Assembly: GCA_025175895.1 (NCBI GenBank)
Contig: CM046005.1
Span: forward strand, 61,714,325-61,778,324
From: Wurfbainia villosa
Taxonomy: Eukaryota; Streptophyta; Magnoliopsida; Zingiberales; Zingiberaceae
DNA: 64,000 bases
Direction of reading: 5' to 3'
Below, one piece after another: positions 11,367-23,013 of this stretch. Under the pieces are notes generated by a model that worked only from the letters and a program-made list of their open reading frames with translations, was not told the DNA's origin and searched no databases. A program made the position numbers and the translations under genes. Numbering within the stretch: position 1 is the stretch's first letter; each line of letters starts with the position of its first letter.

Positions 11367-12379
11367 TTGGTTTAGTTCTAATCCAATGGTGGAGAATAAA
11401 CCAAAGGGGTTTGGTTTGTTTTAAATGAATGAACCAAAGTTGGTTTGGTTCATTTTAACTTAAAATAGATCAAATTGGTTTGGTTTATTTTAACTTAAAT
11501 TAATAGAGCGGGTTAACGGGTTTTTGGTTATGAACCAATAACCATTAGGAGAATTTGTTTTCTATAAAAAATAGGGCATAAGGATTTTGTGAAAACCTAA
11601 TCTAATTGTGCCGCCCCTCCCTCTCTTCTTGTCTTCTAGCCGACGCCCAACCTCTTGCCGCTGCCCAGCCCTTGTGCTACCGTCCAAGTTGTTGCCGGCA
11701 TCCAAGCTCCTGCCAGCGACCCTCCGGTGATCTTCCTTGGCTCCGGCGACAAGGTGAGCATCTAGCTTTCCTTATTTTGCCGACGCAAGTTCTCCACCAA
11801 AGCTGTCCAGTTTTTTGGATAGCTTGTTTCCTTCTTGTCAGAGCGTCGTTTGGACGATGTTTGGAGCTCTGACAGTGGCTACCTTGCTGAGGATTCGATC
11901 TCTGGTATTCCTCATAGGTGGAGGATGAAGGATTCGTCAAACGGTTGCCGAATACCTCTCCGGAGAAGCGAGTTTAATTTGGGGACTCGGTTTTGAATCC
12001 GAATTTTGATTCGGATTGTGATCTTCTCTTGATCACATCGTCTTCGACACGAGGCTAGTAACTCAGACGAAGACGAGGCTCGTGACTTTATGAAGTCATC
12101 CCAAAGATACTCGGCATTGATACGGATAGAGGTGATTCTAGCGAGGGTCGCTCTGGTTGATGTCTTTCCTGCTACACATGATACGTCATGTATATGTAGA
12201 TTAATTTCCTTTTATTGCAAAATTTGAATTTATGATTATGTCTACACATGTTGTACTTTGCATGCGTGTGGTGTGTGTGATGTAATAAATTAGATTTATT
12301 ACTTTTTGTTTCTTCCGCTGCGCACATGTTTACGAAACATGTTCGAACACACACATGCCGCGGTGCCGGAAACCCAACA
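11367..12379 (+). repeat. Copia-1 3' LTR, second part
   Basis: It continues the LTR after the element A insertion and ends in AAACCCAACA. The end is confirmed by the inverted copy, which begins TGTTGGGTTTCCGG at 49690. Short open frames here are not conserved between the two copies and are not genes. Confidence 0.82.
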
Positions 12380-12558
12380 GTCATAGAACGATGGCTATGA
12401 TTGTACAATCTGGTACCTCTGTTGATCCAGTCATAGGAAAAAAGGTAAAAGGGAAAGAAATAATGGTATTCAATTACAAGACTTTGAATGATAACGCATA
12501 CAAAGACCAGTATAGTCTTATTGGAATTAACACTATTCTGAAGAAGGTAGGCAATTCC
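12380..12558 (+). pseudogene. Endogenous caulimovirid RT, N-terminal fragment
   Basis: The frame in this stretch encodes the start of a pararetroviral RT domain, ending in TILKKVGN just before element B. It resumes at 30251 in the same frame once element B and one copy of its 5-bp duplication are left out. It is an old viral copy in the host genome. The start of the domain abuts the copia-1 LTR at 12379. Confidence 0.82.
12554..12558. other. Target-site duplication ATTCC (left) of element B
   Basis: ATTCC precedes TGTTGG at 12559 and recurs at 30251-30255 after CCAACA. Confidence 0.92.
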
Positions 12559-13677
12559 TGTTGGTGCAGTAGGCACCTAAGTCAAACCTGAGTTTTGATT
12601 ATAGCAAACGATACAAAGTTAAGATCATATCGTTTTCTCACGAGCTGAATCGAGTGTGCAGAAGATTGCTATAGCTGGAGCTGAAGGCTAGCGACACCCG
12701 GAGGAAGCCGCGGTGGTCGGGCGACACTTGAGTGAATTCGGAGGGAGCCAAAGGAATCAAGTGGAAGGCCGCAAGCAAAAGCGACACGTAAGTATCGAGG
12801 TAAGCTCATGTGTGCGAGCGTAAGTGAGGTCGTATCCTCTTTACGGGGATAATCTTAAGCGTAGATCCGACCAAAGACATCTTATAGATGGTCTAGGTCG
12901 AGATCGGATGGTCGACGACCATCGAAATTATGTTTTTGTTGAGCTAATTTTGACTTGCAGCAAGCATCGATCATTGCCCGGCTTGGAGGACTTCATTGCG
13001 TCAAGCGTCATTGCAGGTGGATCGTCGATCTTGCCATCGATCGTGATGATGGCCATCAGTCGACTGATGGTCAATGATCAGATTCGAGGAGTCAAGGCTT
13101 ATCACCACATTTCAAGGAGATTGGTGCTCAATTTTGATTGGCTAGGGTTCCTCTCGAAAAGGGGCTCAAAGGCTATAAAAGGAGGGCCAAACCTAGGGTT
13201 TCATCAACAATTCAAAGTGCTCAAAAGCTTCATAGCCTGCGACTCTCCAAGCGACTCTCCTACGACAACGGCGTCAACAACTCTAGCTTAAGGTCTTTCT
13301 TTTTAGTTGTTGGTATAATCCTTGTTATTGTTTTCAATATTACAATTCTTTTACTCGAGGTTTTTCTATCGTTGCATTTTACTTTAATAGAAGAGAGGGT
13401 TTGTCTCTCTATCATTTTTCTTCGAAAGTTTTTTTTTGTAATCGTCAAACTCCTACCTCCAACGAGGAGGAGTGTTTTAGTGAATTGCCCTCCGTACACG
13501 GTCTAGGACTGTTAGGGCCTTGGAGTAGTAGCCGAAGGCTACGAACCAAGTAAAAAATAAACTTGTCTCTTTTTGTTTCATTTACTTTTCCGCTGCACTC
13601 AATTCTTTTGATACGAACTCGAAGAAAAAGGTTTTTCGCTATTCACCCCCCCTCTAGCGAACCGCATCGATCCAACA
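12559..13677 (+). repeat. Element B 5' LTR
   Basis: This LTR of 1119 bp runs from TGTTGG to CCAACA. It is nearly identical to 29136-30250 except at about 12969-13070. A TATA box (CTATAAAAGG) is at 13173-13182, about 110 bp after the variable block. Confidence 0.9.
13173..13182 (+). promoter_or_regulatory. TATA box in element B 5' LTR
   Basis: CTATAAAAGG lies in a conserved context, repeated at 29743 and 42973 and inverted at 60405. It is the likely core promoter that drives the genomic RNA. Confidence 0.7.
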
Positions 13678-13679
13678 AT

Positions 13680-13691
13680 TGGTATCAGAGC
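13680..13691 (+). other. Primer binding site of element B
   Basis: TGGTATCAGAGC stands two bases after the 5' LTR and is complementary to initiator tRNA-Met. Confidence 0.92.
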
Positions 13692-13898
13692 CGGGGGTTG
13701 CTAAGATTTGGTGAAACCACCAATCTAGCCATTTTTACAGATTTATTTTTCTTTTAATTCTGTTTTTTTTATTATTTATTTCGCTTTGTTAGTTTTTTTT
13801 CCCGCACTACTAATCCAAGACGCGAGTCTTGCTACTTGTTTTTGTATTTTTGTCGTTGCTAGTTTTTTCGTCTTCGTCTCTTTTTGTCTTTCGTGTTA

Positions 13899-14105
13899 AT
13901 GGCCCATCTCGAGGGTTTTAGCACCGTCCGACCACCGTTTTACAACGGTGATGATTTCCGTTACTGGAAAGGTCGGATGGAGTGCTTCCTAAAAACCCAA
14001 ATAGAGATGTGGATTGTGATCCAAACCGGGTTCACCCTTCCTACTAATGAAGAAGGTGAATCCTTGGATTACAATCAGTGGTCCATTGCCACTAAACGAC
14101 AAGTC
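13899..14105 (+). pseudogene. Element B Gag, N-terminal piece
   Basis: The frame begins MAHLEGFSTVRPPFYNGDDF, a copia Gag start with the FxYW-type core (RYWKGRMECFL). It is cut after ATKRQV by element D. The matching Gag start in element C at 36174 supports the ATG. Coding resumes at 23014. Confidence 0.88.
14101..14105. other. Target-site duplication AAGTC (left) of element D
   Basis: AAGTC precedes TGTTGG at 14106 and recurs at 23009-23013. The uninterrupted site exists in element C (ACAAGTCGAAGCC), where AAGTC occurs once. Confidence 0.93.
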
Positions 14106-16548
14106 TGTTGGCAATGTGCTAATCCTCGGAGGCTCATTGGCTCCCATGTCCCCGGATTAAAATTTTCAACAAATGAAAACTAATCCGGAGGGGATGAGTT
14201 TCCTAAGCACAACCAATTCGTCGTCGTGCTAACGACTTGAGCGATCGCTTGAACAAACTAGTTGTTCAAGCAACACAACTCTTCTAGTCGGTTAGCCGCG
14301 GAAGAGACGACGGACGGATCGCCGGTTTTTGTGTTTCTTATCGGGGTCCATGATTATACAAATACATGCAAATGTAAACTAGTATAATCAATATATACTA
14401 ACATAAAGAACGTATGCTAGCATATCAATAAGAACATGCAAAGAACAATAATAAAAGTTATAAAACTTTTATACCTCTTGATCTTCTATCGTATGTCCTA
14501 ACCTCCTTGTAGACTTCGTGTGGGCGAAGATCCTCCACAAGTTGAAGCATCCTAGATCTTCTTCAATCCAAAGAAAGAAGAACTCTCTTTCCCTTATTGC
14601 TTGAGCCAACCACCAATCCACAAAGGATTGATTCCGTCGGCCCCAAGAATAGAGAGAACAAAATGGAAACAAAACTCATCTCTTATCTAGGACCAACCAT
14701 CAAGCTCCAAGCATGATGTTTGCCGCCGGTCCAAAGAGAAGATGGAATGGAGTATGGAAGCCAACCGAAAGAGAAACACCAAGGGTATGGGCGTCGGCCA
14801 ACACTTGGAGAAAGGAAAGGAAAACAATCCTCCTCCTTGTTGCCGCCCAAACCCTAGACAAAGCTTTCCTAATTTCCGGCCAAGGATGAAGGGAAGGAGA
14901 ATAGGTTGAGCTCCAGCCAAGGTATAGGGAACATGGATAGTGGCCGGCCAACACTTAGAAGGAAGAAGAAAAAGATCTTCATCTCCATGTTGCCGTCCAC
15001 CCTAATCCCAAAACCCTAACCCTAGCCGCCCAACCCCAATCCTATCCCATCTAGGTTTTGGTTGCCGCCCAAGGGAAGCCATCCTAATTCCATCCAACCT
15101 AAGCCATAGAAGGAAAGGAAAAACTTGGACGCCGGCCAAACCAAGGAGGAAAAGGGAGGAAGGGTTGCCGGCCATCAATGGGAAGAAGAAGAAGCCTTGC
15201 CGCCAAACACAATGAACCAAACCCTAACCCTAATCTCCTTTTCTTTCTTGCCGCCCAAGCCACCTTGTCTCAATTAGGTTTTTCATCTATCTCTTTGCCG
15301 CCCAAGCCTAAGCCCATATATATAGAGTTAGGTTTAGGCCTTGGTTTAATCTCCTCCATTGGTTCTAGAGATTTAATCTCAACTGTCGGATCTAGAGATT
15401 TAATCTCAACCGTCGGTTCTAGGGTTTTAATCCCAACCATCGGATCTAGAGATTAAATCTCCACCGTCGGTTCTAGGGTTTTAAATCCAACCATCGGATC
15501 TAGAGATTTAATCTCAACTGTCGGTTCTAGGGTTTTAATCCCAACCGTCGGATCTAGAGATTTAATCTCCACCGTCGGTTCTAGGGATTTAATCCCAACC
15601 GTTGGATCTAGAGATTTGTTTTCCATCATTTGATCTAGACTTCATGAGGTTTATATTAGGCTACGATAGGGACCATGAGGAGGAGTTGGGTCTTGGCCAC
15701 CCGATGGATCGGAACCACACAAACTTGATCCATCAATGATGTTCCATTCCACTAGAGGATCATCATCGAACTACCTCACCAACCCCCATAAATTAATATG
15801 GGCTCCATATATTATTTGTACATCCATCTCCCCGTGTTTAAGATGTCGAATGTCCGTCAATTGATTGATTTACTGACCATCAATCAATTAACATCTAACT
15901 CCTCGAGTAGTACCACTCAATCTTATCATCATGTTGACTAAGTCAACCTGCAGGGTTTACATGATGAACCTTATGAGCTCCTCAAGGGGACATCATCAAC
16001 CTAATACATAGGACACGGATTCCTCCTATAATCAACGGCACACCATGTAAATAATATCATTTCCCAACTTACCGGGCATATTGATTTAATCCATAGAAAT
16101 CTCACCCTCTGGTAAATCAAAGAAATAAATATTAAGTACATGTGCCCGTTATTATATCGGGATTATGAGCATGTACAACATAATATCCGAGGTCCGATTC
16201 AATTATGTAGTCAGCAATAAATTGAATCACCTCTATGTCGGTCCTGCTCAATACACCTAAGTGTACTAGTGTAACTCTATGTTCAAGACAAAACAATACC
16301 AAGCTACACTACAACCATGCCAATGGTTTGTCCAAAACCATCTTGGTTGTGAGCCTCTACTTATATTCTACAAGGGACTGATAACATGATCTTCTGTGCC
16401 GCACCCAGGCACCATGTTATCTACAATGTAAAATATTAGACAATATGCACACATATAAATATAACATGCAAACAATGATCATGTAATTCTTATTTCAAAA
16501 TAAAGATGTTCATACAAAAGAGCTAGGCTTTCAGTATACATCCCAACA
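14106..16548 (-). repeat. Element D 3' LTR
   Basis: It runs from TGTTGG to CCAACA, next to the PPT. It contains a 27-bp minisatellite at 15364-15620 with about nine units, one fewer than in the other LTR. Confidence 0.88.
15364..15620 (-). repeat. 27-bp minisatellite of dyad-symmetric words
   Basis: Each unit starts TCTAG and holds a self-complementary core, alternating between GAGATTTAATCTC and GGGATTTAATCCC-like versions. There are about nine full units and a partial one. An open frame through the array encodes a peptide repeat but is a by-product. Confidence 0.85.
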
Positions 16549-16560
16549 ATCTCCCACTTA
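16549..16560 (-). other. Polypurine tract of element D
   Basis: The minus strand reads TAAGTGGGAGAT immediately before the 3' LTR, similar to the PPT of copia-1. Confidence 0.75.
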
Positions 16561-16599
16561 TACTAAAAGACTATGCTGTCATCATACTGCCATACATCT

Positions 16600-17800
16600 G
16601 ATTCCCCTTCCCTCCACTTGCCTATCAAAGCTCTTGCCAGAAGGGCTTTAGTGAAAGGGTCTACCAGGTCATCCTCTGATGCAATCTAGGCGACAGCTTA
16701 CTTCTACCTCCTTTACGATTTCTCGTATCAGATGGTGCTTGCACTCTATGTGTTTACTAGCCTTATGGGCTCGTGGTTCCTTCGAGTTTGCAACTGCACC
16801 ATTATTATCACAATAAATTGTGATAGTTCTGGGCAAACTAGGAATCACATCCAAGTCCATCAGGAAGTTCCTGAGCCATACAGCTTCTTTGGCCGCCTCA
16901 TAGGCTGCCACATACACAACTTCCATGGTGGAGTTCGCCACGCATTTCTGCTTGACACTCCTCCATACTATGGCTCCACCTCCTAAAGTAAACACAAACT
17001 CTGAGGTAGACTTACTATTATCCCTATCAGATTGGAAATCAGAATCCGTGTAACCCAGAGGGAGTAATTGATCTGCCCGGTAAACTAGCATATAATCCCT
17101 AGTCCTTCTCAGGCACTACAATATATGCTTTACCGTAGTTCAATGTCCCTGTCATGGATTACTCTGATATCTGCTGACCATGCCTACGGCAAAGCAGATA
17201 TCTGGTCTCGTACATAGCATACATTAGGCTTCCTACCGCCGAAGCATAAGGAACTGCCTATATCTCCTCTATCTCCTCAGATGATCTAGGACACATCTGC
17301 TTAGATAAAGGAACTCCATGCCTGAAGGGTAGAAAACCCTTCTTGGAGTTTTGTATGCTAAAACGATCCAAAACCATGTCTATGTATGAAGCTTGGGATA
17401 AGCACAACAACCTTGATCCCCAAGGTTGTGACCCACTTCTCCCAAGTCCTTCATATCATACTGTTTGGACGACCATACCCTTACGTCTGATAACACTTCG
17501 ATGTTGTCGCCAACCACCAAAATGTCATCTACGTATAGTACAAAAATACCACTACGCTTCACACATCTCTCGATATACACAAGACCCATCCGAACTTTGA
17601 ATAAATCCATAAGATCGATTTACTTCTCAAAGCGGATGTCCCAAGACTTCAAAGCTTGCTTCACCCATTAACGGACCGATTAAGCTTATATACAATACGC
17701 TTTTTGCCCTTAGCAATGAATCCTCCGTTGCTTCATGTAGATGGATTCCTCAAGACTTCCACTAAGGAATGCCGTCTTGACATCCATCCGCCACGCCTCA
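16600..17800 (-). pseudogene. Element D RNase H and RT remnants
   Basis: At 16669-17091 the minus strand encodes a copia RNase H (LGYTDSDFQSDRDNSKSTSEF, IYCDNNGAVANSKEPRAHKASKH). The usual TEAEY is MEVVY here, so a key acidic residue is altered. At 17380-17610 an RT piece keeps LYVDDILVVGD. The pieces lie in different frames with stops between them. The two domains are in the expected order for a minus-strand pol. Confidence 0.82.
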
Positions 17801-18008
17801 TAATCCATATGAGTTGCTATGCATAAGAGCTCCCAGACTGCCTCAATCCATAGATTCAATCTCAAGATTCATTGCACTTTGCAAAGATGTTGATATTTAT
17901 ATCTTGGATTGCCTCATCGTATGTCTAGGATCGTTCATGTTTGCTAGGGACCAAATCGTAAGATTTGTCCAAAAACATGAATCGAGAGGTTGTCTCACAA
18001 CCCTCCCA

Positions 18009-18697
18009 CTATGACGAGGTATCATCTGTGTATCCTCCGTGACATGCGTGTGCGATGACATGTGGTATATCCTCTTGTACCGTGGTACTAAAGAAGTGAC
18101 TTCCCTTTAACTCCCCTGCAACAATTTTACTCTTGGGCTTGTGGCTTATCACATAGTCTTCCTCTAGAAATCTGGCATTCGTGTTAACGATCATCCTCTG
18201 ATCTCTAGGACTACAAAACAAGTCAGAATAACTCATCATCGATCTAACCATCTCCATAAGAGTCCTATTTCTTCGTACTGCTACACTATTCTGCTGGGGT
18301 GTGCCAGGTGCAGTCAATTGGGATTGAATCCCAACCTCTGATAAGTAGTTCCTAAACTCTCCCAAGAGGTTGTCACCACCACGATCAGATCGTAGTGTCA
18401 TCCATATCTTGAATAATCGTCTATGAAAGAGACAAAATATTCAAGATTACCTCTTGCCTAGATAGTCATAGGATCTCACAAATCAGAATGAATCATTTCT
18501 AACAAATCTTTGGCTCTATACCCCTTGGCCTTAAAAAAAGGCCTCTTGGTCATCTTACCCTCCAAGCAAGATTCGTAGGTTGGGAGATCCTCCACCACTA
18601 ATGAACCCAAAGGTCCATCAACTATCAACCTTTGAATTCTGCTTAGGTTAATGTGACCAAGCCTAAGAAGCCAAAGATATGTTTGGTTCATCTTCAA
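18009..18697 (-). pseudogene. Element D integrase and GAG-pre-integrase remnants
   Basis: At 18476-18697 the minus strand encodes LLRLGHINLSRIQRL and a CLEGKMTKRPF knuckle, the GAG-pre-integrase part. At 18009-18401 it encodes TLRSDRGGDN and a tail with NRTLMEMVRSMMSYSDL from the integrase core. The Glu of the catalytic triad appears as VAVRRNRTL, so Glu is lost. The middle of the core is missing, which shows an internal deletion. Confidence 0.8.
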
Positions 18698-19039
18698 AGG
18701 TTATTTTCTCTTATTGGAATTAGAAGATGAGTTATTAACTTCTATTTGCATCGTGGGAGCTTGTGGTTCAAGTTATAAATTTCCTATCTATGTACCTGAA
18801 TAGATAATGTCCCTATTCCTTTTATAACAAATATGTCATGAAAAGAAATATATTATCCATCCAAAAACTATTTAGAAACCGAAATCAATTCTTTCTAAAT
18901 AAGGGTACATAAAGGAAATTCTTAAGAACCAAAAACCTTTATTTTTCTCAAAAGATAAATAAAACATCTCCCACTGCAATAGCCGCCATCTTCATGGCAT
19001 TGCCCAAGTAAATGGTAATATCCCCTTTAGCTAGTCATC

Positions 19040-19397
19040 GGGTTTCCTGGAACCCCTGCAAATTGTTGCAGACATGATTAGTGGCTCCCGTATCTACTTA
19101 CCAGGTGCCGGTAGATATCACCGCTAATCATGTTTCAATGACTAGTCCAAAAGATATACCTTTGTTTTGTTTTGGATTGGGACAGTCCTCCTTCCAATGT
19201 TCATCCTGCTTGTAAGTGAAGTACTTGCCTTTCGGCTTCTTCACTCCTCCCTGAGATCCTCCCACCACATTTGCTCCACCTTGTTTCTCCTTCTTCTTGC
19301 CTTTCGGCTTAGAAGTAGAAACCTTTTTGAGCAACCATGGCTTGAGGATACTCTTTGAAGAGTGCATACTAGCAGATAAGACAATATTTGGATTCAT
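19040..19397 (-). pseudogene. Element D protease motif and Gag zinc knuckle
   Basis: Near 19062-19103 the minus strand encodes VDTGATNHVCNN, an aspartic protease active site, just after a stop. Upstream in reading order, 19128-19397 encodes a Lys/Gly-rich Gag end with YFTYKQDEHWKEDC, a zinc knuckle in which both Cys of the first pair are Tyr. Neither piece would work. Confidence 0.78.
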
Positions 19398-20525
19398 TTA
19401 CAATCAATATAATTTGGGTACAGTAAGTTTATTTCCTTTAGTATCAAAATAAGTGGGCTGAAAGTCATTTTGAAAATCCTAAGAATCACAATGATCAAAA
19501 CTTTAGATTTCAAATTTTATTGATTCCTCAAAACAATAAAATTCCGAAATCAACCAACACCTCAAAACACCGAGAATATCGCATGCCACGATAGTGTGGA
19601 CGTATACGAATTCTACATTTGTAAGAGGAGGTTTTACCCATTAATTTTATTATCTTGTTAACCTTACTTTTTGACAAATAAAATTAATAGTCGGTTCCTC
19701 TTTGGCCCTACAAATAAAAGCAGTGACTCCTATGGGGAGGATACTTTTATTTGCATCTAAGTGTGCACCATTACATGATACTAAGGGAATTATTTTGGAT
19801 TATGTGCCTTACCTCTGTGGAAGTACACATGCTCCTAGATAATTTCCTATAACCATTATTTGACCTAGTGATCCGCAAACAAACCCGTCCTCAGGGAGGA
19901 AGACACTCAGAGCCGACACACAAGTTTGTTGCATCACAAGTCAAATTGTAATGGAGGCCGCGGGAATTAATTAAAATGTCCCTCTCCCACTTAGTAAATT
20001 GCAAATGAGGAATTTTCAAGCACACACAACATGCATATAAAACAAATCAGCAATAAATATGGAAAAATCAGAATTTTTCCAACTATTATGGCATTGTTCT
20101 CCAATATGCGTCCCGTCGTGTCGCTACCTCGTCCGCTCCTCCTACGCCATGTACGAGCCATCCGGAGATCCGAGCCGAGAATAAAACCTATTTTATTTTA
20201 CATCCATCGATCCTATACTCCACAAGGGAGTGTACATGAAATCTAGATCGAAAGTAAAATAAAATAAAGAGTGGCTAAACAATGCCGTATTTAATTACAA
20301 AAATTAAATACTAATCTAGCCTCGTCAACCCCGAGGATTCAAATAATATACATACAATCACACACACATGCAATCACATACACACATATATAGCCATAAT
20401 AGTTAGATCTTATGCCTGCAACCAAAAAATTAGCCTACGCACATCCTACTATTATCCGGTATACACAATATATGATAAGTGCGCGAAAGTAACCGAATCC
20501 AAAACACACAAAACCGAAAACCGTG
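19398..20525 (-). other. Non-coding 5' internal region of element D
   Basis: No copia Gag N-terminus or other domain is visible between the PBS and the zinc-knuckle remnant. The stretch is AT-rich, with short CACACA-rich runs around 20340-20400. Confidence 0.6.
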
Positions 20526-20537
20526 GCTCTGATACCA
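20526..20537 (-). other. Primer binding site of element D
   Basis: The minus strand reads TGGTATCAGAGC two bases inside the LTR that starts at 20540. Confidence 0.9.
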
Positions 20538-20539
20538 AT

Positions 20540-23008
20540 TGTTGGCAATGTGCTAATCCTCGGAGGCTCATTGGCTCCCATGTCCCCGGATTAAAATTTT
20601 CAACAAATGAAAACTAATCCGGAGGGGATGAGTTTCCTAAGCACAACCAATTCGTCGTCGTGCTAACGACTCGAGCGATCGTTTGAACAAACTAGTTGTT
20701 CAAGCAACACAACTCTTCTAGTCGGTTAGCCGCGGAAGAGACGACGGACGGATCGCCGGTTTTTGTGTTTCTTATCGGGGTCCATGATTATACAAATACA
20801 TGCAAATGTAAACTAATATAATCAATATATACTAACATAAAGAACTTAAGCTAGCATATCAATAAGAACATGCAAAGAACAATAATAAAAGTTATAAAAC
20901 TTTTATACCTCTTGATCTTCTATCGTATGTCCTAACCTCCTTGTAGACTTCGTGTGGGCGAAGATCCTCCACAAGTTGAAGCATCCTAGATCTTCTTCAA
21001 TCAAAAGAAAGAAGAACTCTCTTTCCCTTCTTGCTTGAGCCAACCACCAATCCACAAAGGATTGATGTCGTCGGCCCCAAGAATAGAGAGAACAAAATGG
21101 AAACAAAACTCATCTCTTATCTAGGACCAACCATCAAGCTCCAAGCATGATGTTTGCCGCCGGTCCAAAGAGAAGATGGAATGGAGTATGGAAGCCAACC
21201 GAAAGAGAAACACCAAGGGTATGGGCGCCGGCCAACACTTGGAGAAAGGAAAGGAAAACAATCCTCCTCCTTGTTGCCGCCCAAACCCTAGACAAAGCTT
21301 TCCTAATTTCTGGCCAAGGATGAAGGGAAGGAGAATAGGTTGAGCTCCGGCCAAGGTATAGGGAACATGGATAGTGGCCGACCAACACTTAGAAGGAAGA
21401 AGAAAAAGATCTTCATCTCCATGTTGCCGTCCACCCTAATCCCAAAACCCTAACCCTAGCCGCCCAACCCCAATCCTATCCCATCTAGGTTTTGGTTGCC
21501 GCCCAAGGGAAGCCATCCTAATTCCATCCAACCTAAGCCATAGAAGGAAAGGAAAAACTTGGACGCCGGCCAAACCAAGGAGGAAAAGGGAGGAAGGGTT
21601 GCTGGCCATCAATGGGAAGAAGAAGAAGCCTTGCCGCCAAACACAATGAACCAAACCCTAACCCTAATCTCCTTTTCTTTCTTGCCGCCCAAGCCACCTT
21701 GTCTCAATTAGGTTTTTCATCTATCTCTTTGCCGCCCAAGCCTAAGCCCATATATATAGAGTTAGGTTTAGGCCTTGGTTTAATCTCCTCCATTGGTTCT
21801 AGAGATTTAATCTCAACCGTCGGATCTAGAGATTTAATCTCAACTGTCGGATCTAGAGATTTAATCTCAACCGTCGGTTCTAGGGTTTTAATCCCAACCA
21901 TCGGATCTAGAGATTTAATCTCCACCGTCGGTTCTAGGGTTTTAATCCCAACCATCGGATCTAGAGATTTAATCTCAACCGTCGGTTCTAGGGTTTTAAT
22001 CCCAACCGTCAGATCTAGAGATTTAATCTCCACCGTCGGTTCTAGGGATTTAATCCCAACCGTTGGATCTAGAGATTTGTTTTCCATCATTTGATCTAGA
22101 CTTCATGAGGTTTATATTAGGCTACGATAGGGACCATGAGGAGGAGTTGGGTCTTGGTCACTCGATGGATCAGAACCACACAAACTTGATCCATCAATGA
22201 TGTTCCATTCCACTAGAGGATCATCATCGAACTACCTCACCAACCCCCATAAATTAATATGGGCTCCATATATTATTTGTACATCCATCTCCCCGTGTTT
22301 AAGATATCGAATGTCTGTCAATTGATTGATTTACTGACCATCAATCAATTAACATCTAACTCCTCGAGTAGTACCACTCAACCTTATCATCATGTTGACT
22401 AAGTCAACCTGCAGGGTTTACATGATGAACCTTATGAGCTCCTCAAGGGGACATCATCAACCTAATACATAGGACACGGATTCCTTTTATAATCAAGGCA
22501 CACCATATAAATAATATCATTTCCCAACTTATCAGGCATATTGATTTAATCCATAGAAATCTCACCCTCTGGTAAATCAAAGAAATAAATATTAAGTACA
22601 TGTGCCCGTTATTATATCGGGATTATGAGCATGTACAACATAATATCCGTGGTCCGATTCAATTATGTAGTCAGCAATAAATTGAATCACCTCTATGTCG
22701 GTCCTGCTCAATACACCTAAGTGTACTAGTGTAACTCTATGTTCAAGACAAAACAATACCAAGCTACACTACAACCATGCCAATGGTTTGTCCAAAACCA
22801 TCTTGGTTGTGAGCCTTTACTTATATTCTATAAGGGACTGATAACATGATCTTCTGTGCCGCACCCAGGCACTATGTTATCTACAATGTAAAATATTAGA
22901 CAATATGCACACATATAAATATAACGTGCAAACAATGATTATGTAATTCTTATTTCAAAATAAAGATGTTCATACAAAAGAGCTAGGCTTTCAGTATACA
23001 TCCCAACA
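20540..23008 (-). repeat. Element D 5' LTR
   Basis: This LTR of about 2469 bp runs TG...CA. It is nearly identical to 14106-16548 and differs mainly by one extra 27-bp unit in the minisatellite (21798-22067). Confidence 0.88.
21798..22067 (-). repeat. 27-bp minisatellite, ten-unit copy
   Basis: These are the same dyad-symmetric units as at 15364-15620 with one more full unit, which accounts for the length difference between the two LTRs. Confidence 0.85.
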
Positions 23009-23013
23009 AAGTC
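23009..23013. other. Target-site duplication AAGTC (right) of element D
   Basis: It is the partner of 14101-14105. Element B gag resumes here. Confidence 0.93.

Larger units (their letters stand above)
90..12379 (+). mobile_element. Copia-1: Ty1/copia element, 5' end outside window
   Basis: It contains the 3' part of gag, a complete but broken pol, a short PPT and a 3' LTR that ends in CCCAACA at 12379. The LTR is split by element A (4507-11361). The 5' LTR lies to the left of the window or is lost. Directly after 12379 the sequence becomes caulimovirid RT, which suggests that copia-1 inserted into viral DNA. This cannot be proven without the other end and its target duplication. Confidence 0.8.
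14106..23008 (-). mobile_element. Element D: copia element nested in gag of element B
   Basis: It is a complete TG...CA insertion flanked by AAGTC. The LTRs are long (2443 and 2469 bp) and nearly identical. The internal region of about 4 kb keeps only fragments of gag, protease, integrase, RT and RNase H. Such similar LTRs around ruined coding sequence suggest a recently mobilised defective element, not slow decay in place. Confidence 0.9.

Noticed and set aside
11606..11940. Cys/Pro/Leu-rich short frames considered as a host peptide gene
   Set aside because: They lie inside the copia-1 LTR. The inverted LTR copy at 49690-51466 does not keep the frames.
15008..15025. Telomere-like CCCTAACCCTA words (also near 21446 and 15223)
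   Set aside because: Only one or two units occur within an LTR. No tandem telomeric array is present.
15364..15620. Regular 27-bp repeats considered as a CRISPR-like array
   Set aside because: There are no unique spacers. The units are contiguous, and the context is a plant LTR.
21612..22094. 160-codon frame with a repeated ISTVGSRDL-like peptide
   Set aside because: The 27-bp repeat length is a multiple of three, so the array stays open in several frames on both strands. It is LTR sequence of element D.
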